Positions 1 through 7,143 of a stretch of 19,363 bases of DNA are shown here, in pieces. The notes below the pieces were generated by a model. The model did no database searches and had not been told where the DNA came from. It saw only the letters and a program-made list of their open reading frames with translations. The stretch is from an uncultured Clostridiaceae bacterium (GTDB taxonomy: Bacteria > Bacillota > Clostridia > Lachnospirales > Lachnospiraceae). Where the stretch lies: contig CAUCBQ010000017.1 in NCBI GenBank assembly GCA_958441075.1, positions 1 through 19,363 of the forward strand. Reading direction: 5' to 3'. Within the stretch, counting starts at the first letter, position 1; each line of letters begins with the position of its first letter. Both the position numbers and the translations under genes were made by a program.

Positions 1-1
1 G

Positions 2-1702
2 GCCTATAAATCTGCCCAGGGAATTTTTGACTTTGGCGATTACCATTTAAGCATTGACCATGTGCAGGGAGATCCTTTCGCCTCTCCCTCCAAATTAAGT
101 ATTTTCATTTCCCATCAAAAATCAGGATATCCTGAAACACTTTTTGACGCCCCCCACAAAAAAAGAGCCTTTGAGGACTATCTGGTGCGCCGGTTCCATA
201 AAGAAACAGCGCAGTATAACTTTAAGGCAAAGGGCTCCGGAAAAAGCGGCCTTATCTCTATCAGCTGTCCGGGACCGGAAATCCTTAAACGCACTGCCTG
301 CGAATGCAGCCCGCAGGGAATCTGGATCAGACTGGAGGCCGGTTTCCCGGCAAACGGACGTACCATCAACAGCAGCGAGCTGATCCGGATTCTCTTTGAC
401 TTTCTGCCCCGATGTGTAAAACAGGTGCTTTTTTATAAAAACAGGCCTTCCCGTGAGCCGGAAGCTGTAGCAGAGCTTGCGGAGGACCAGTATTTTATCC
501 GTCAGGAGTTAAAGCGGCTTGGGCTTGTCTCCTTTGTGGCCGACGGAGCCATTCTTCCAAGAGAAAGCGGCATTTCCAGCCGTCCCATGAAAAACAGCGT
601 TCCCTTTTCCTCTCCTGAATCCATGCGGATCACACTTAAGCTGCCCCATCACGGAAGCTGTTCTGGTATGGCAATCCGCCGTGGAATCACCCTGATCGTA
701 GGCGGCGGCTATCACGGAAAATCCACCCTGCTGAAAGCGCTGGAAGCCGGTGTATACGACCATATTGCCGGGGACGGACGTGAATTTGTCATTACAGATG
801 AAACAGCCTTAAAGCTTCGGGCAGAGGATGGAAGAAGCATCCGCAATGTTGATATTTCCATGTTCATCAATGATCTTCCAAACAAAAAAGATACCCGCTG
901 CTTTTCCACAGAGGATGCCAGCGGCAGCACCTCTCAGGCTGCCGGGGTAATAGAAGGTATTGAAAGCGGAAGCCATGTATTTCTCATTGATGAAGATACC
1001 TCTGCCACCAATTTTATGGTGCGGGACGATCTGATGCAGAAGGTCATAAGCCGCAGTCAGGAACCGATTACCCCATTTTCCTGCCGTGCAGAGGATCTGT
1101 TTAAAAAAGCGGGAATCTCCACCATTTTAGTAGCCGGAAGCTCAGGAGCCTATTTTTATATTGCGGATACCATTATCCAGATGGATTCCTATGTACCGCA
1201 GGATATAACAAAAAAGGTGCGGGAAATCTGCGCTGAATACGGCGGCTCTTTTGCCGAACCGGCTCCCGGTTTTGTAATTCCAAAAGCAGGAAGAAAATTA
1301 CAGTCAGCAGCCGTGCAGAGAAATCAGGTACAGAAATTCAAAGAAGGTCACAGGTACGGTCATGGCCCCCGCGGCAGAGAACAGGCCGGACGGGAAGACA
1401 GGATTAAGGTCAAGGTATATGGAAAGGATTCCATCGAGGTAGGACGCCATCCGGTGGATCTGCGGTTTGTGGAACAGCTCATTGACAGTGAACAGACCCA
1501 TGCCCTGGCGCAGATTCTGCGGTTTTGTCTGGAAAAACAGCTTTTGGAACGGTATACGGTTGCTGAAACCGTTGCCTATATACAAAAAGAGACGGCAAAG
1601 GGCGGCCTCACTGCTGTGAGCGGCTGCTCCTATGCCGCCATGGGACTGTGTATGCCCAGACCCCAGGAGATTTTTGCCTGCATTAACCGGTTCAGGGGCT
1701 GA
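2..1702 (+). CDS. ABC-class ATPase, COG3044 type (5' end cut by window)
   Basis: The frame is open from base 2, so the gene starts before the window; the GTG at 62 is internal because the codons before it (ending IDHVQGDPFASPS) match the family's conserved N-terminal block. A P-loop GGGYHGKST is encoded at about 701-727, a signature-like stretch SGSTSQAA near 920-945 and a Walker B-like strand ending LIDED near 975-1000. This order fits the 'predicted ATPase of the ABC class' family, soluble proteins of about 570 residues with an N-terminal extension and no membrane segments. 566 residues are visible, so only about 15-25 are probably missing. The biochemical role of the family is not well defined, and I infer no substrate. 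The gene converges on the small minus-strand gene at 1707, with 4 bp between the stop codons and no terminator hairpin visible. Confidence 0.85.
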   Translation, partial: AYKSAQGIFDFGDYHLSIDHVQGDPFASPSKLSIFISHQKSGYPETLFDAPHKKRAFEDYLVRRFHKETAQYNFKAKGSGKSGLISISCPGPEILKRTACECSPQGIWIRLEAGFPANGRTINSSELIRILFDFLPRCVKQVLFYKNRPSREPEAVAELAEDQYFIRQELKRLGLVSFVADGAILPRESGISSRPMKNSVPFSSPESMRITLKLPHHGSCSGMAIRRGITLIVGGGYHGKSTLLKALEAGVYDHIAGDGREFVITDETALKLRAEDGRSIRNVDISMFINDLPNKKDTRCFSTEDASGSTSQAAGVIEGIESGSHVFLIDEDTSATNFMVRDDLMQKVISRSQEPITPFSCRAEDLFKKAGISTILVAGSSGAYFYIADTIIQMDSYVPQDITKKVREICAEYGGSFAEPAPGFVIPKAGRKLQSAAVQRNQVQKFKEGHRYGHGPRGREQAGREDRIKVKVYGKDSIEVGRHPVDLRFVEQLIDSEQTHALAQILRFCLEKQLLERYTVAETVAYIQKETAKGGLTAVSGCSYAAMGLCMPRPQEIFACINRFRG

Positions 1703-1706
1703 TCCC

Positions 1707-1952
1707 TCAGATCCCTGCCGTCTGGATTTCCCTGGCAGACAGAAGCTCCTTTAAGTCACAGAGCGTCATGCCACGCTGTTTTAACAGCTCGCTGATCTCC
1801 TTAAACCGCTCGATCTCAATCTGGGAATTGATCTCCTTTTCCCGGGAACGCAGTGCATCCAGACTGTCCTCATACTGGGAAATGGCAGCCCGAACCTCGG
1901 ACAGCTCAGACTGAAGTTTTTCTGTGTGAGTTTTTCTTACTCCTCTTGCCAT
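1707..1952 (-). CDS. small coiled-coil protein, unknown function
   Basis: This is an 81-residue, highly charged protein. Residues about 8-60 have an uninterrupted heptad-like pattern rich in E, K, R, L and I, predicting a long helical coiled coil, followed by a short C-terminal segment GMTLCDLKELL that could be a second helix. The start is supported by an AGGAG about 8 nt upstream of the ATG. It has no signal peptide or membrane segment, so it is probably cytoplasmic. In shape it resembles small helical families such as DUF4315, but I cannot assign it to a family. It reads away from the lipoprotein gene at 2061 and shares a 108-bp divergent intergenic region with it. Confidence 0.6.
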   Translation of the reverse strand: MARGVRKTHTEKLQSELSEVRAAISQYEDSLDALRSREKEINSQIEIERFKEISELLKQRGMTLCDLKELLSAREIQTAGI

Positions 1953-1996
1953 AGATATTAACTCCTTTATTTAATGTGTTTCGTTTTCTTTGGGGA

Positions 1997-2027
1997 TCGT
2001 CCCTCTTAATAGTTATATATGGGACGA
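1997..2027. repeat. inverted repeat in divergent intergenic region
   Basis: The arms TCGTCCC (1997-2003) and GGGACGA (2021-2027) are perfect inverted copies separated by 17 AT-rich bases containing TATATAT. The repeat sits between the divergent genes at 1952 and 2061, where promoters must lie. It could be an operator or an RNA hairpin in the 5' leader of the 2061 gene. It has no T tract, so it is not a terminator. No clear -35/-10 pair was found here. Confidence 0.35.
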
Positions 2028-2060
2028 AAGGAAAAAATATAACAGAAAGGCTGATAAGAC

Positions 2061-3032
2061 ATGACAAAACAAACAAATCGTTTCAATCGGACTATTTTAC
2101 TGACCCTCTCTCTCCTCTCTCTTGGCATCCTGGGCGGCTGCTCTAAAGAGGAAGCGGGAAAATACATTGAGTCCGCGGCAGATCAGGCCGTTTCGGCTGC
2201 CTGGGATTATGCAAAGGAAGCGGTAAAGGGACAGTTAAACGACAAAAAGAGCCCTGAAATCAAAAGCAGCAGCGGCACCTTAAACGTACATTTTATTGAT
2301 GTGGAGCAGGGAGACAGCATCCTGATCCAGGACGGCAGCCATTTTATGCTGGTAGATGCAGGAGAAAACGATCAGGGGGCTAGGGTTGTAGACTATCTGA
2401 AAAGCCAGGGTGTTGTTTCTCTGGATTATGTAATCGGTACTCATCCCCATTCAGACCACATCGGCGGGCTGGATGATGTGCTGGAGGCATTTCCCGTTGA
2501 AACAGTTATTATGCCGCCTGTTGAACATACCACTGCAACCTTTGAGGATGTACTGGATGCAGTAGCAGATCAGGGACTCAAAATCACAAAGCCTGTTCCC
2601 GGCGATACCTATGAGCTGGGACAGTCCCAGTTTACTGTTTTAGGGCCTGCAGGCGATTATGCAGACGAGCTGAATGACTGGTCTGTGGGAATCCGCCTTA
2701 CAGACGGAAATCATTCCTTCGTCATGTGCGGCGATGCGGAAACGGAAGCAGAGGAGGATATGGCCCGCAGCGGACTGACCCTGTCAGCGGACGTATTAAA
2801 ATCCGGCCATCACGGCAGCCGCACTTCCAGCAGCCCTGAATTTTTAAAGGCCGTGTCCCCGTCCTGGGCTGTGATTTCCTGCGGCGAGGGAAATTCCTAT
2901 GGCCATCCCCATGAGGAAACCTTAAAAAAATACGCAGAATACGGCATCCAGGTACTGCGGACGGATGAAAAAGGAACCATAATCGCATCCAGCTCACCGG
3001 AGGGCCTTACCTGGACCTGTACAAAAAACTAA
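2061..3032 (+). CDS. ComEC-like metallo-beta-lactamase-fold lipoprotein
   Basis: This 323-residue protein has a type II signal peptide: basic N-terminus, hydrophobic core about 11-24, lipobox LGGC with the lipidated cysteine at C27. It should be anchored on the outer face of the membrane. A linker of about 40 residues precedes a metallo-beta-lactamase fold with the metal motif HPHSDH at 128-133, GDAE near 223-226, a GHHGSRTSS motif and a C-terminal NSYGHPHE motif. That set is typical of the hydrolase domain of the DNA-uptake protein ComEC (COG2333). Here it is a stand-alone secreted protein without the ComEC channel. A nuclease or phosphodiesterase activity is plausible from the fold but not shown. 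A DUF3006 gene follows 32 bp later, a common pairing, suggesting one transcript. Confidence 0.85.
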   Translation: MTKQTNRFNRTILLTLSLLSLGILGGCSKEEAGKYIESAADQAVSAAWDYAKEAVKGQLNDKKSPEIKSSSGTLNVHFIDVEQGDSILIQDGSHFMLVDAGENDQGARVVDYLKSQGVVSLDYVIGTHPHSDHIGGLDDVLEAFPVETVIMPPVEHTTATFEDVLDAVADQGLKITKPVPGDTYELGQSQFTVLGPAGDYADELNDWSVGIRLTDGNHSFVMCGDAETEAEEDMARSGLTLSADVLKSGHHGSRTSSSPEFLKAVSPSWAVISCGEGNSYGHPHEETLKKYAEYGIQVLRTDEKGTIIASSSPEGLTWTCTKN

Positions 3033-3064
3033 AACATATATGAAACCCACAGGAGGGATATTTT

Positions 3065-3295
3065 ATGATCTGCATCATTGACCGAATCGAAGAAAACACA
3101 GCCGTCTGCCAGAAAGAGGACCGCTCTGTTTTTACTCTCCCGCTGTCCAGCCTGCCTCAGGGCGTAAAGGAGGGGGACGCCCTCTATGAAGAAAACGGCA
3201 TCTTTAAGGCTGCTCCGGATGAAACAGCCAAACGAAAAAAACGAATCCGGGAAAAAATGAAAAATCTTTTTTCTCTTGCACCTTTTTTCCTTTAA
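3065..3295 (+). CDS. DUF3006 domain protein
   Basis: This 76-residue protein begins MICIIDRIEENTAVC and has the short beta-rich pattern of DUF3006, including the conserved 'IDRIE...AV' start and a 'VKEGDALY' turn near residue 38. The C-terminus is strongly basic (KRKKRIREKMK). A strong AGGAGG ribosome binding site lies 8-10 nt before the ATG. It is 32 bp downstream of the ComEC-like lipoprotein gene. DUF3006 genes are frequently found next to stand-alone ComEC-like hydrolases, so a shared role is likely, but its nature is unknown. There is no signal peptide, so it should be cytoplasmic. Confidence 0.75.
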   Translation: MICIIDRIEENTAVCQKEDRSVFTLPLSSLPQGVKEGDALYEENGIFKAAPDETAKRKKRIREKMKNLFSLAPFFL

Positions 3296-3367
3296 TGATA
3301 CCATAGGAGTAATTTTATCACGCCTGTATCTTACATAATACAGAGCATTTTTATGGAGGATGGATCA

Positions 3368-4375
3368 ATGGAACTGATATTACCCGATAAATACGACCCC
3401 AGACTTACGATCCGCGAAACACAGGACGCCATCAAGTACATACGCGACACCTTTCAGAAGGAAATGGGACGCGAACTGCATCTGGAGCGTATCTCTGCTC
3501 CCCTGTTCGTAGAAAAAAGCAGCGGTTTAAACGACAACTTAAACGGCGTAGAACGCCCGGTCCAGTTTGATATGGCCGGTCTGCCGGGAGAAACCCTGGA
3601 GGTTGTCCATTCACTGGCTAAATGGAAGAGAATTGCTTTAAAAGAGTATGGTTTTCAGCCGGGAGAAGGACTCTATACCAATATGAACGCAATTCGCCGT
3701 GATGAAGAGCTGGATAACCTCCACTCCTGCTATGTAGACCAGTGGGACTGGGAAAAGGTAATCACAAAAGAAGAACGCACCCTGGAAACTCTAATGGCTA
3801 CGGTGCGGGAAATCTTTAAAATTATCAAGCATATGCAGCATGAAGTCTGGTATAAATATCCTCAGGCAGTAAAGGAGCTTCCGGAAGACATTTTCTTTAT
3901 CACTACAGGAGAGCTGGCCCAGATGTATCCCGACAAAACTCCAAAGGAACGGGAAAACCTGATTACAAAGGAGCACGGCTGCGTATTCTTAATGCAGATC
4001 GGCGATAAGCTGGCAGACGGAAAACCCCATGACGGACGCGCACCGGACTATGACGACTGGAAATTAAACGGTGATATTCTGTTCTGGTTTGATACCTTAA
4101 ACTGTGCTCTGGAAATCTCCAGCATGGGAATCCGTGTAGATGAAGCCTCGCTCAAAGAACAGCTGGAAAAGGCCGGCTGTACAGACCGTATGGGCCTTCC
4201 CTACCACCAGATGCTGTTAAACGGAAAACTTCCCTACACCATCGGAGGCGGTATCGGCCAGTCCCGTCTGTGTATGCTGCTGTTAGACCGTGCTCACATC
4301 GGCGAAGTACAGGCCAGCATCTGGCCTGCTGATATGCGGGCTGTATGCAGCCAGCATAAAATTTATCTTCTGTAA
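3368..4375 (+). CDS. asnA: aspartate--ammonia ligase (asparagine synthetase A)
   Basis: This enzyme makes asparagine from aspartate, ammonia and ATP (AMP-forming) in the cytoplasm; its fold is related to class II aminoacyl-tRNA synthetases. The protein is 335 residues, close to the 330 of the E. coli enzyme. Family blocks are visible in order: LNDNLNGVERPVQF, VVHSLAKWKR, EGLYTNMNAIRRDE, YVDQWDWEKV, FITTGELAQMYP, the LNGDILFW / LEISSMGIRVD core and the C-terminal GGGIGQSR motif 3. An in-frame ATG exists at 3353, but GGAGG at 3355-3359 is spaced 8 nt from the ATG at 3368, which is therefore preferred. It lies 72 bp after the DUF3006 gene and 20 bp before the TRIC-type gene, so it is probably co-transcribed with the latter. 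No T-box or other leader fits in the short upstream gap. Confidence 0.95.
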   Translation: MELILPDKYDPRLTIRETQDAIKYIRDTFQKEMGRELHLERISAPLFVEKSSGLNDNLNGVERPVQFDMAGLPGETLEVVHSLAKWKRIALKEYGFQPGEGLYTNMNAIRRDEELDNLHSCYVDQWDWEKVITKEERTLETLMATVREIFKIIKHMQHEVWYKYPQAVKELPEDIFFITTGELAQMYPDKTPKERENLITKEHGCVFLMQIGDKLADGKPHDGRAPDYDDWKLNGDILFWFDTLNCALEISSMGIRVDEASLKEQLEKAGCTDRMGLPYHQMLLNGKLPYTIGGGIGQSRLCMLLLDRAHIGEVQASIWPADMRAVCSQHKIYLL

Positions 4376-4395
4376 GGGGAAACGAGGGCATCACC

Positions 4396-5052
4396 ATGGA
4401 AAATATTTCCCTTTTCTTTCTCATTGAGGCCATTGGCACCATTGCTTTTGCCTCTTCCGGTGCTATGACGGCAATCCGCAAGCGCCTCGATCTTCTGGGA
4501 ATCATTATTCTGGGAGAAACAACAGCTGTGGGAGGAGGAATGCTCAGGGATATTCTCCTGGGCAGGGTACCTCCCAGTCTGTTTATCAATCCGGTATATG
4601 TGATTATGGCTTTTGTAACTGTGCTGGTTCTTTTTCTTATGATCCGCTTTAACCAACATATTCTTACCGGACCATATATTGTAATTTATGAGAAGATCAT
4701 GAATATTTTTGACGCCATCGGACTGGCAGCATTTACTGTTACCGGCATTGACACCGCCATGATGGCAGGTTATGGGGATTACCATTTCCTTTCTATTTTC
4801 CTGGGAGTTCTTACCGGGGTAGGCGGCGGCGTTCTCAGAGATATTATGGCCGGACAGACGCCTTATATTCTGAAAAAACATGTGTATGCCTGTGCATCTT
4901 TAGCAGGCGCCCTGTTTTATGTATATCTGTCGGATCTTCTGGGAGAAAATGTTTCCATGATAGCAGGCGCATTTCTGGTAGTGCTGATCCGCCTTTTAGC
5001 TACCCGCTACTGCTGGGATCTCCCCAAGGCCACTACCGCTGATCCGGAATAA
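4396..5052 (+). CDS. TRIC-type cation channel family (UPF0126) membrane protein
   Basis: This 218-residue, very hydrophobic protein has about seven transmembrane helices arranged as two repeats of three plus one. Each repeat carries the family signature: AVGGGMLRDILLG near residues 44-56 and GVGGGVLRDIMAG near 140-153. Family members (for example E. coli YicG) are homologous to trimeric intracellular cation channels, and some bacterial ones conduct K+. For this protein the transported substrate is unknown. The gene starts 20 bp after the asnA stop with a GAGGG site upstream, so it is probably the last gene of that transcript; a bidirectional terminator follows at 5089-5140. Nothing links its function to asparagine synthesis beyond position. 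Confidence 0.85.
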   Translation: MENISLFFLIEAIGTIAFASSGAMTAIRKRLDLLGIIILGETTAVGGGMLRDILLGRVPPSLFINPVYVIMAFVTVLVLFLMIRFNQHILTGPYIVIYEKIMNIFDAIGLAAFTVTGIDTAMMAGYGDYHFLSIFLGVLTGVGGGVLRDIMAGQTPYILKKHVYACASLAGALFYVYLSDLLGENVSMIAGAFLVVLIRLLATRYCWDLPKATTADPE

Positions 5053-5088
5053 CCTCTATGAAAACCGGGCCCGTCAGGCTCACAGATA

Positions 5089-5140
5089 AAAAATGCGTTT
5101 CCCTCAGGAGCATCACAGTTCCTGAAAGAAACGCATTTTT
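5089..5140. terminator. bidirectional Rho-independent terminator
   Basis: The perfect 13-bp arms 5089-5101 (AAAAATGCGTTTC) and 5128-5140 (GAAACGCATTTTT) carry A and T runs at their outer ends, so the hairpin can stop transcripts from both sides. The interior adds a second stem TCAGGA (5104-5109) / TCCTGA (5120-5125). It separates the rightward TRIC gene from the leftward phosphate transporter gene. Confidence 0.9.
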
Positions 5141-5159
5141 ATTTTTCATGTTTTACAAT

Positions 5160-6830
5160 TTAAGCATTGGCTGTCTGAGGGGCTGAAATTCCCTCGTCGT
5201 TGCGGTTAATCACATCGTATGCCTCGGCAATGTTTAACATATGATCGCCGATACGCTCATAATCTGTAAGCATTTCGGAATAAAGAATAGATGCCTCAAC
5301 ATTACAGCTTCCCGCTCTCATGCGGTCAATCTGATTCTGGCGGAATTTCCGGGTAATGTCGTCGATCTTCTGTTCGATCTCCTGTACCTTTCTGAGTTCA
5401 AAGCTCTTTTCTCCTGCAGCGGCCTGTTCCAGAAGCTTCATTCCCTTAGAGCAGCTGTCCGCCATAACGGCAAACTCGCTCTGGGCATATTCGGAAAAAG
5501 CCAGCTCCTTTTCCAGAATTGTCTGGGCATATTCAGCCAGATTCATGGCATGATCTCCGATACGCTCAATATTTCCCAGAATAGAATACATCTTATTCAA
5601 CGTTTCAATATCCTTCGGCGTCTGGTCTAAAACCAGCACACGGGAGATCTTCTTTGAAAGACGGACATTGGCAAGGTCGATCTCTTCTTCTCTGTTCTCA
5701 ATCTCACCGATCCCCTCTTCACCCGGTCCCTGCTCCACTGCCAGAAAGCTGGCGTCTACATTCAGAGAAGCGGCAGACAGCATGTCACGGATTTCTTCAT
5801 GGATCTGACTGATGGCAATGGTGGATACGCCAAGGTGATGCTTGGAAGCCATAAGCCCCTGAAGCCAGTGGTCCTCATCCATAACCTTAACATCTGTATC
5901 AGGCAGGATTCTCTCTACAATCTTAACCAGCATACTTCCGAAGGGAAGCAGGAGCACTGAGGTTCCCAGATTAAACACTGTATGGACATTTGCAATCTGC
6001 GCCATGGGGTTTCCGGGAGCCAGACTGATCATCAAGTCCGTAAACGGCGTTACAAGGGTTAATACAACGAATACCACAGTTCCTATCATATTAAACAGAA
6101 GGTGAATGGCTGTAGCGCGCTTTGCATTGCGGGTAGTTCCTATGGAAGCCAGAACTGCCGTAATACAGGTACCGATATTCTGTCCGAACAGAACAAACAC
6201 CGCGCTGTGCAGGTCAATCACACCGCTCATAGCCAGAGCCTGCAGGATACCTACAGAAGCGGAGGAGGACTGGATCAGAGCCGTAAAGCCTGCGCCTACC
6301 AGAATGCCAAGAAGAGGATTGCTGAATTTCGTCATCATCTCCACAAACTGAGGCTCTTCTCTTAAAGGAGACATGGCAGAGCTCATCATATCCATACCGA
6401 TAAAGAGTACGCCGATACCGGCAATAATACCGGCAATATGCTGGATCTTTTTATTCTTTACAAAGACCAGGATGGATACGCCGATAAAGGCAATCAGAGG
6501 AGCCAGCGCCCCAACGTCCAGAGCAATCAGCTGGCCGGTGATAGTTGTACCGATATTGGCGCCCATGATCACCCATACTGCCTGATTTAAGGTCATCAGG
6601 CCGGAGTTAACAAAGCCCACTACCATAACCGTGGTAGCGGATGAGGACTGGATCAGCGCCGTAATCACAGCTCCCACCAGAACGCCCAGAAAACGGTTTG
6701 AGGTCAGACGCTCCAAAATCTGCTTCATCTTGTTGCCGGCCGCCGCTTCCAGATTGGTGCTCATCATCTGCATTCCATAAAGGAACAGTGCCAGGCCGCC
6801 TAAAAGTCCTAAAAGCAATTCAAATCCCAT
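5160..6830 (-). CDS. Na+/phosphate cotransporter family protein with PhoU-like domain
   Basis: This 556-residue inner-membrane protein is expected to import inorganic phosphate with Na+. The N-terminal 320 residues are hydrophobic and contain the family's duplicated ALIQSSSA motifs at about 58-65 and 184-191, the hallmark of the NptA/YjbB (type II Na/Pi) family. A soluble helical C-terminal region (about 340-545), with repeated ERIGDHAMNLAE and ERIGDHMLNIAE motifs, is PhoU-like; such tails are thought to sense or regulate phosphate uptake. The start is set by AGGAG 6 nt before the ATG. A consensus promoter about 190 bp upstream, flanked by Pho-box-like arrays, fits phosphate-starvation control. 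The gene is probably monocistronic, ending at the terminator at 5089-5140. Confidence 0.92.
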   Translation of the reverse strand: MGFELLLGLLGGLALFLYGMQMMSTNLEAAAGNKMKQILERLTSNRFLGVLVGAVITALIQSSSATTVMVVGFVNSGLMTLNQAVWVIMGANIGTTITGQLIALDVGALAPLIAFIGVSILVFVKNKKIQHIAGIIAGIGVLFIGMDMMSSAMSPLREEPQFVEMMTKFSNPLLGILVGAGFTALIQSSSASVGILQALAMSGVIDLHSAVFVLFGQNIGTCITAVLASIGTTRNAKRATAIHLLFNMIGTVVFVVLTLVTPFTDLMISLAPGNPMAQIANVHTVFNLGTSVLLLPFGSMLVKIVERILPDTDVKVMDEDHWLQGLMASKHHLGVSTIAISQIHEEIRDMLSAASLNVDASFLAVEQGPGEEGIGEIENREEEIDLANVRLSKKISRVLVLDQTPKDIETLNKMYSILGNIERIGDHAMNLAEYAQTILEKELAFSEYAQSEFAVMADSCSKGMKLLEQAAAGEKSFELRKVQEIEQKIDDITRKFRQNQIDRMRAGSCNVEASILYSEMLTDYERIGDHMLNIAEAYDVINRNDEGISAPQTANA

Positions 6831-6920
6831 GATTTCTCCTTTTTGGTCCAGATCAGAGACATTTTTTCATATCATTTTACGGATAATATCCACTTATTTG
6901 CAAAATGAGCGCAAAATATA

Positions 6921-6963
6921 AGACACAGCCTGTCGGCTGAAGCAGATATGCTTCTCCATGTCT
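6921..6963 (-). other. three-way-junction RNA fold in the transporter leader
   Basis: The outer stem AGACA (6921-6925) / TGTCT (6959-6963) encloses two perfect hairpins: CAGCC/GGCTG (6926-6930, 6935-6939) and AAGCA/TGCTT (6940-6944, 6949-6953). It lies inside the predicted 180-nt 5' leader of the Na/Pi transporter mRNA. On the minus strand the fold is followed by TATATTTT, a weak U tract; on the plus strand it is followed by CTGTCC then TTTTTT. It may be a leader attenuator, or a terminator for plus-strand transcription. Confidence 0.45.
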
Positions 6964-6982
6964 CTGTCCTTTTTTCCTGTTT

Positions 6983-7010
6983 TTTACATTTTCTTTACCT
7001 TTCGTTTACA
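6983..7010 (+). promoter_or_regulatory. Pho-box-like array, three hexamers at 11-bp period
   Basis: TTTACA (6983-6988), TTTACC (6994-6999) and TTTACA (7005-7010) repeat exactly every 11 bp on the plus strand. Direct repeats of this period and sequence resemble binding sites of PhoP/PhoB-type OmpR-family regulators. Relative to the leftward promoter at 7018-7046 the array covers roughly +1 to +29, a position where binding would be expected to repress or modulate. Confidence 0.55.
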
Positions 7011-7017
7011 CCTTCTC

Positions 7018-7046
7018 ATTATACGGGATATTTCATTTCTCGTCAA
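7018..7046 (-). promoter_or_regulatory. sigma-A promoter of the Na/Pi transporter gene
   Basis: On the minus strand, -35 TTGACG (7046-7041) and -10 TATAAT (7023-7018) are separated by exactly 17 bp. The predicted start is near 7011, giving a leader of about 180 nt. It is the only strong promoter between fucO and the transporter gene. Confidence 0.8.
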
Positions 7047-7065
7047 TATAGTTTCCCCAGGGTAA

Positions 7066-7093
7066 TGTAAAGTCTGTGTAAATTGTATGTAAA
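7066..7093 (-). promoter_or_regulatory. Pho-box-like array upstream of the transporter promoter
   Basis: Read on the minus strand, TTTACA occurs three times at exact 11-bp steps (plus-strand TGTAAA at 7066, 7077 and 7088). The array points toward the transporter gene and ends 19 bp upstream of the -35 box. This fits activation by a PhoP-like response regulator. Its far end overlaps the U tract of the fucO terminator. Confidence 0.6.
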
Positions 7094-7127
7094 AAGGCCC
7101 CGGTTCTTTTCAGAAAACCGGAGCCTT
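7091..7127 (-). terminator. Rho-independent terminator of fucO
   Basis: The arms 7094-7105 and 7116-7127 pair over 12 positions with a single internal mismatch (GC-rich core CCGGTT/AACCGG). On the minus strand the stem is followed by TTTTTACA. It is placed 17 bp after the fucO stop codon. Confidence 0.88.
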
Positions 7128-7143
7128 GACCATAATCTGGTTT

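Noticed and set aside
3316..3352. Possible hairpin CTGTAT/ATACAG before asnA, considered as a terminator or regulatory leader
   Set aside because: The stem is only 6 bp and AT-rich, and the downstream T run is interrupted; it is too weak to call.
4152..4881. Two overlapping minus-strand open frames across asnA and the TRIC gene
   Set aside because: Both lie opposite strongly recognisable proteins, lack ribosome sites and show no domain pattern.
5241..5630. Plus-strand open frame inside the phosphate transporter gene
   Set aside because: It is antisense to the PhoU-like domain and has no ribosome site or recognisable protein pattern.
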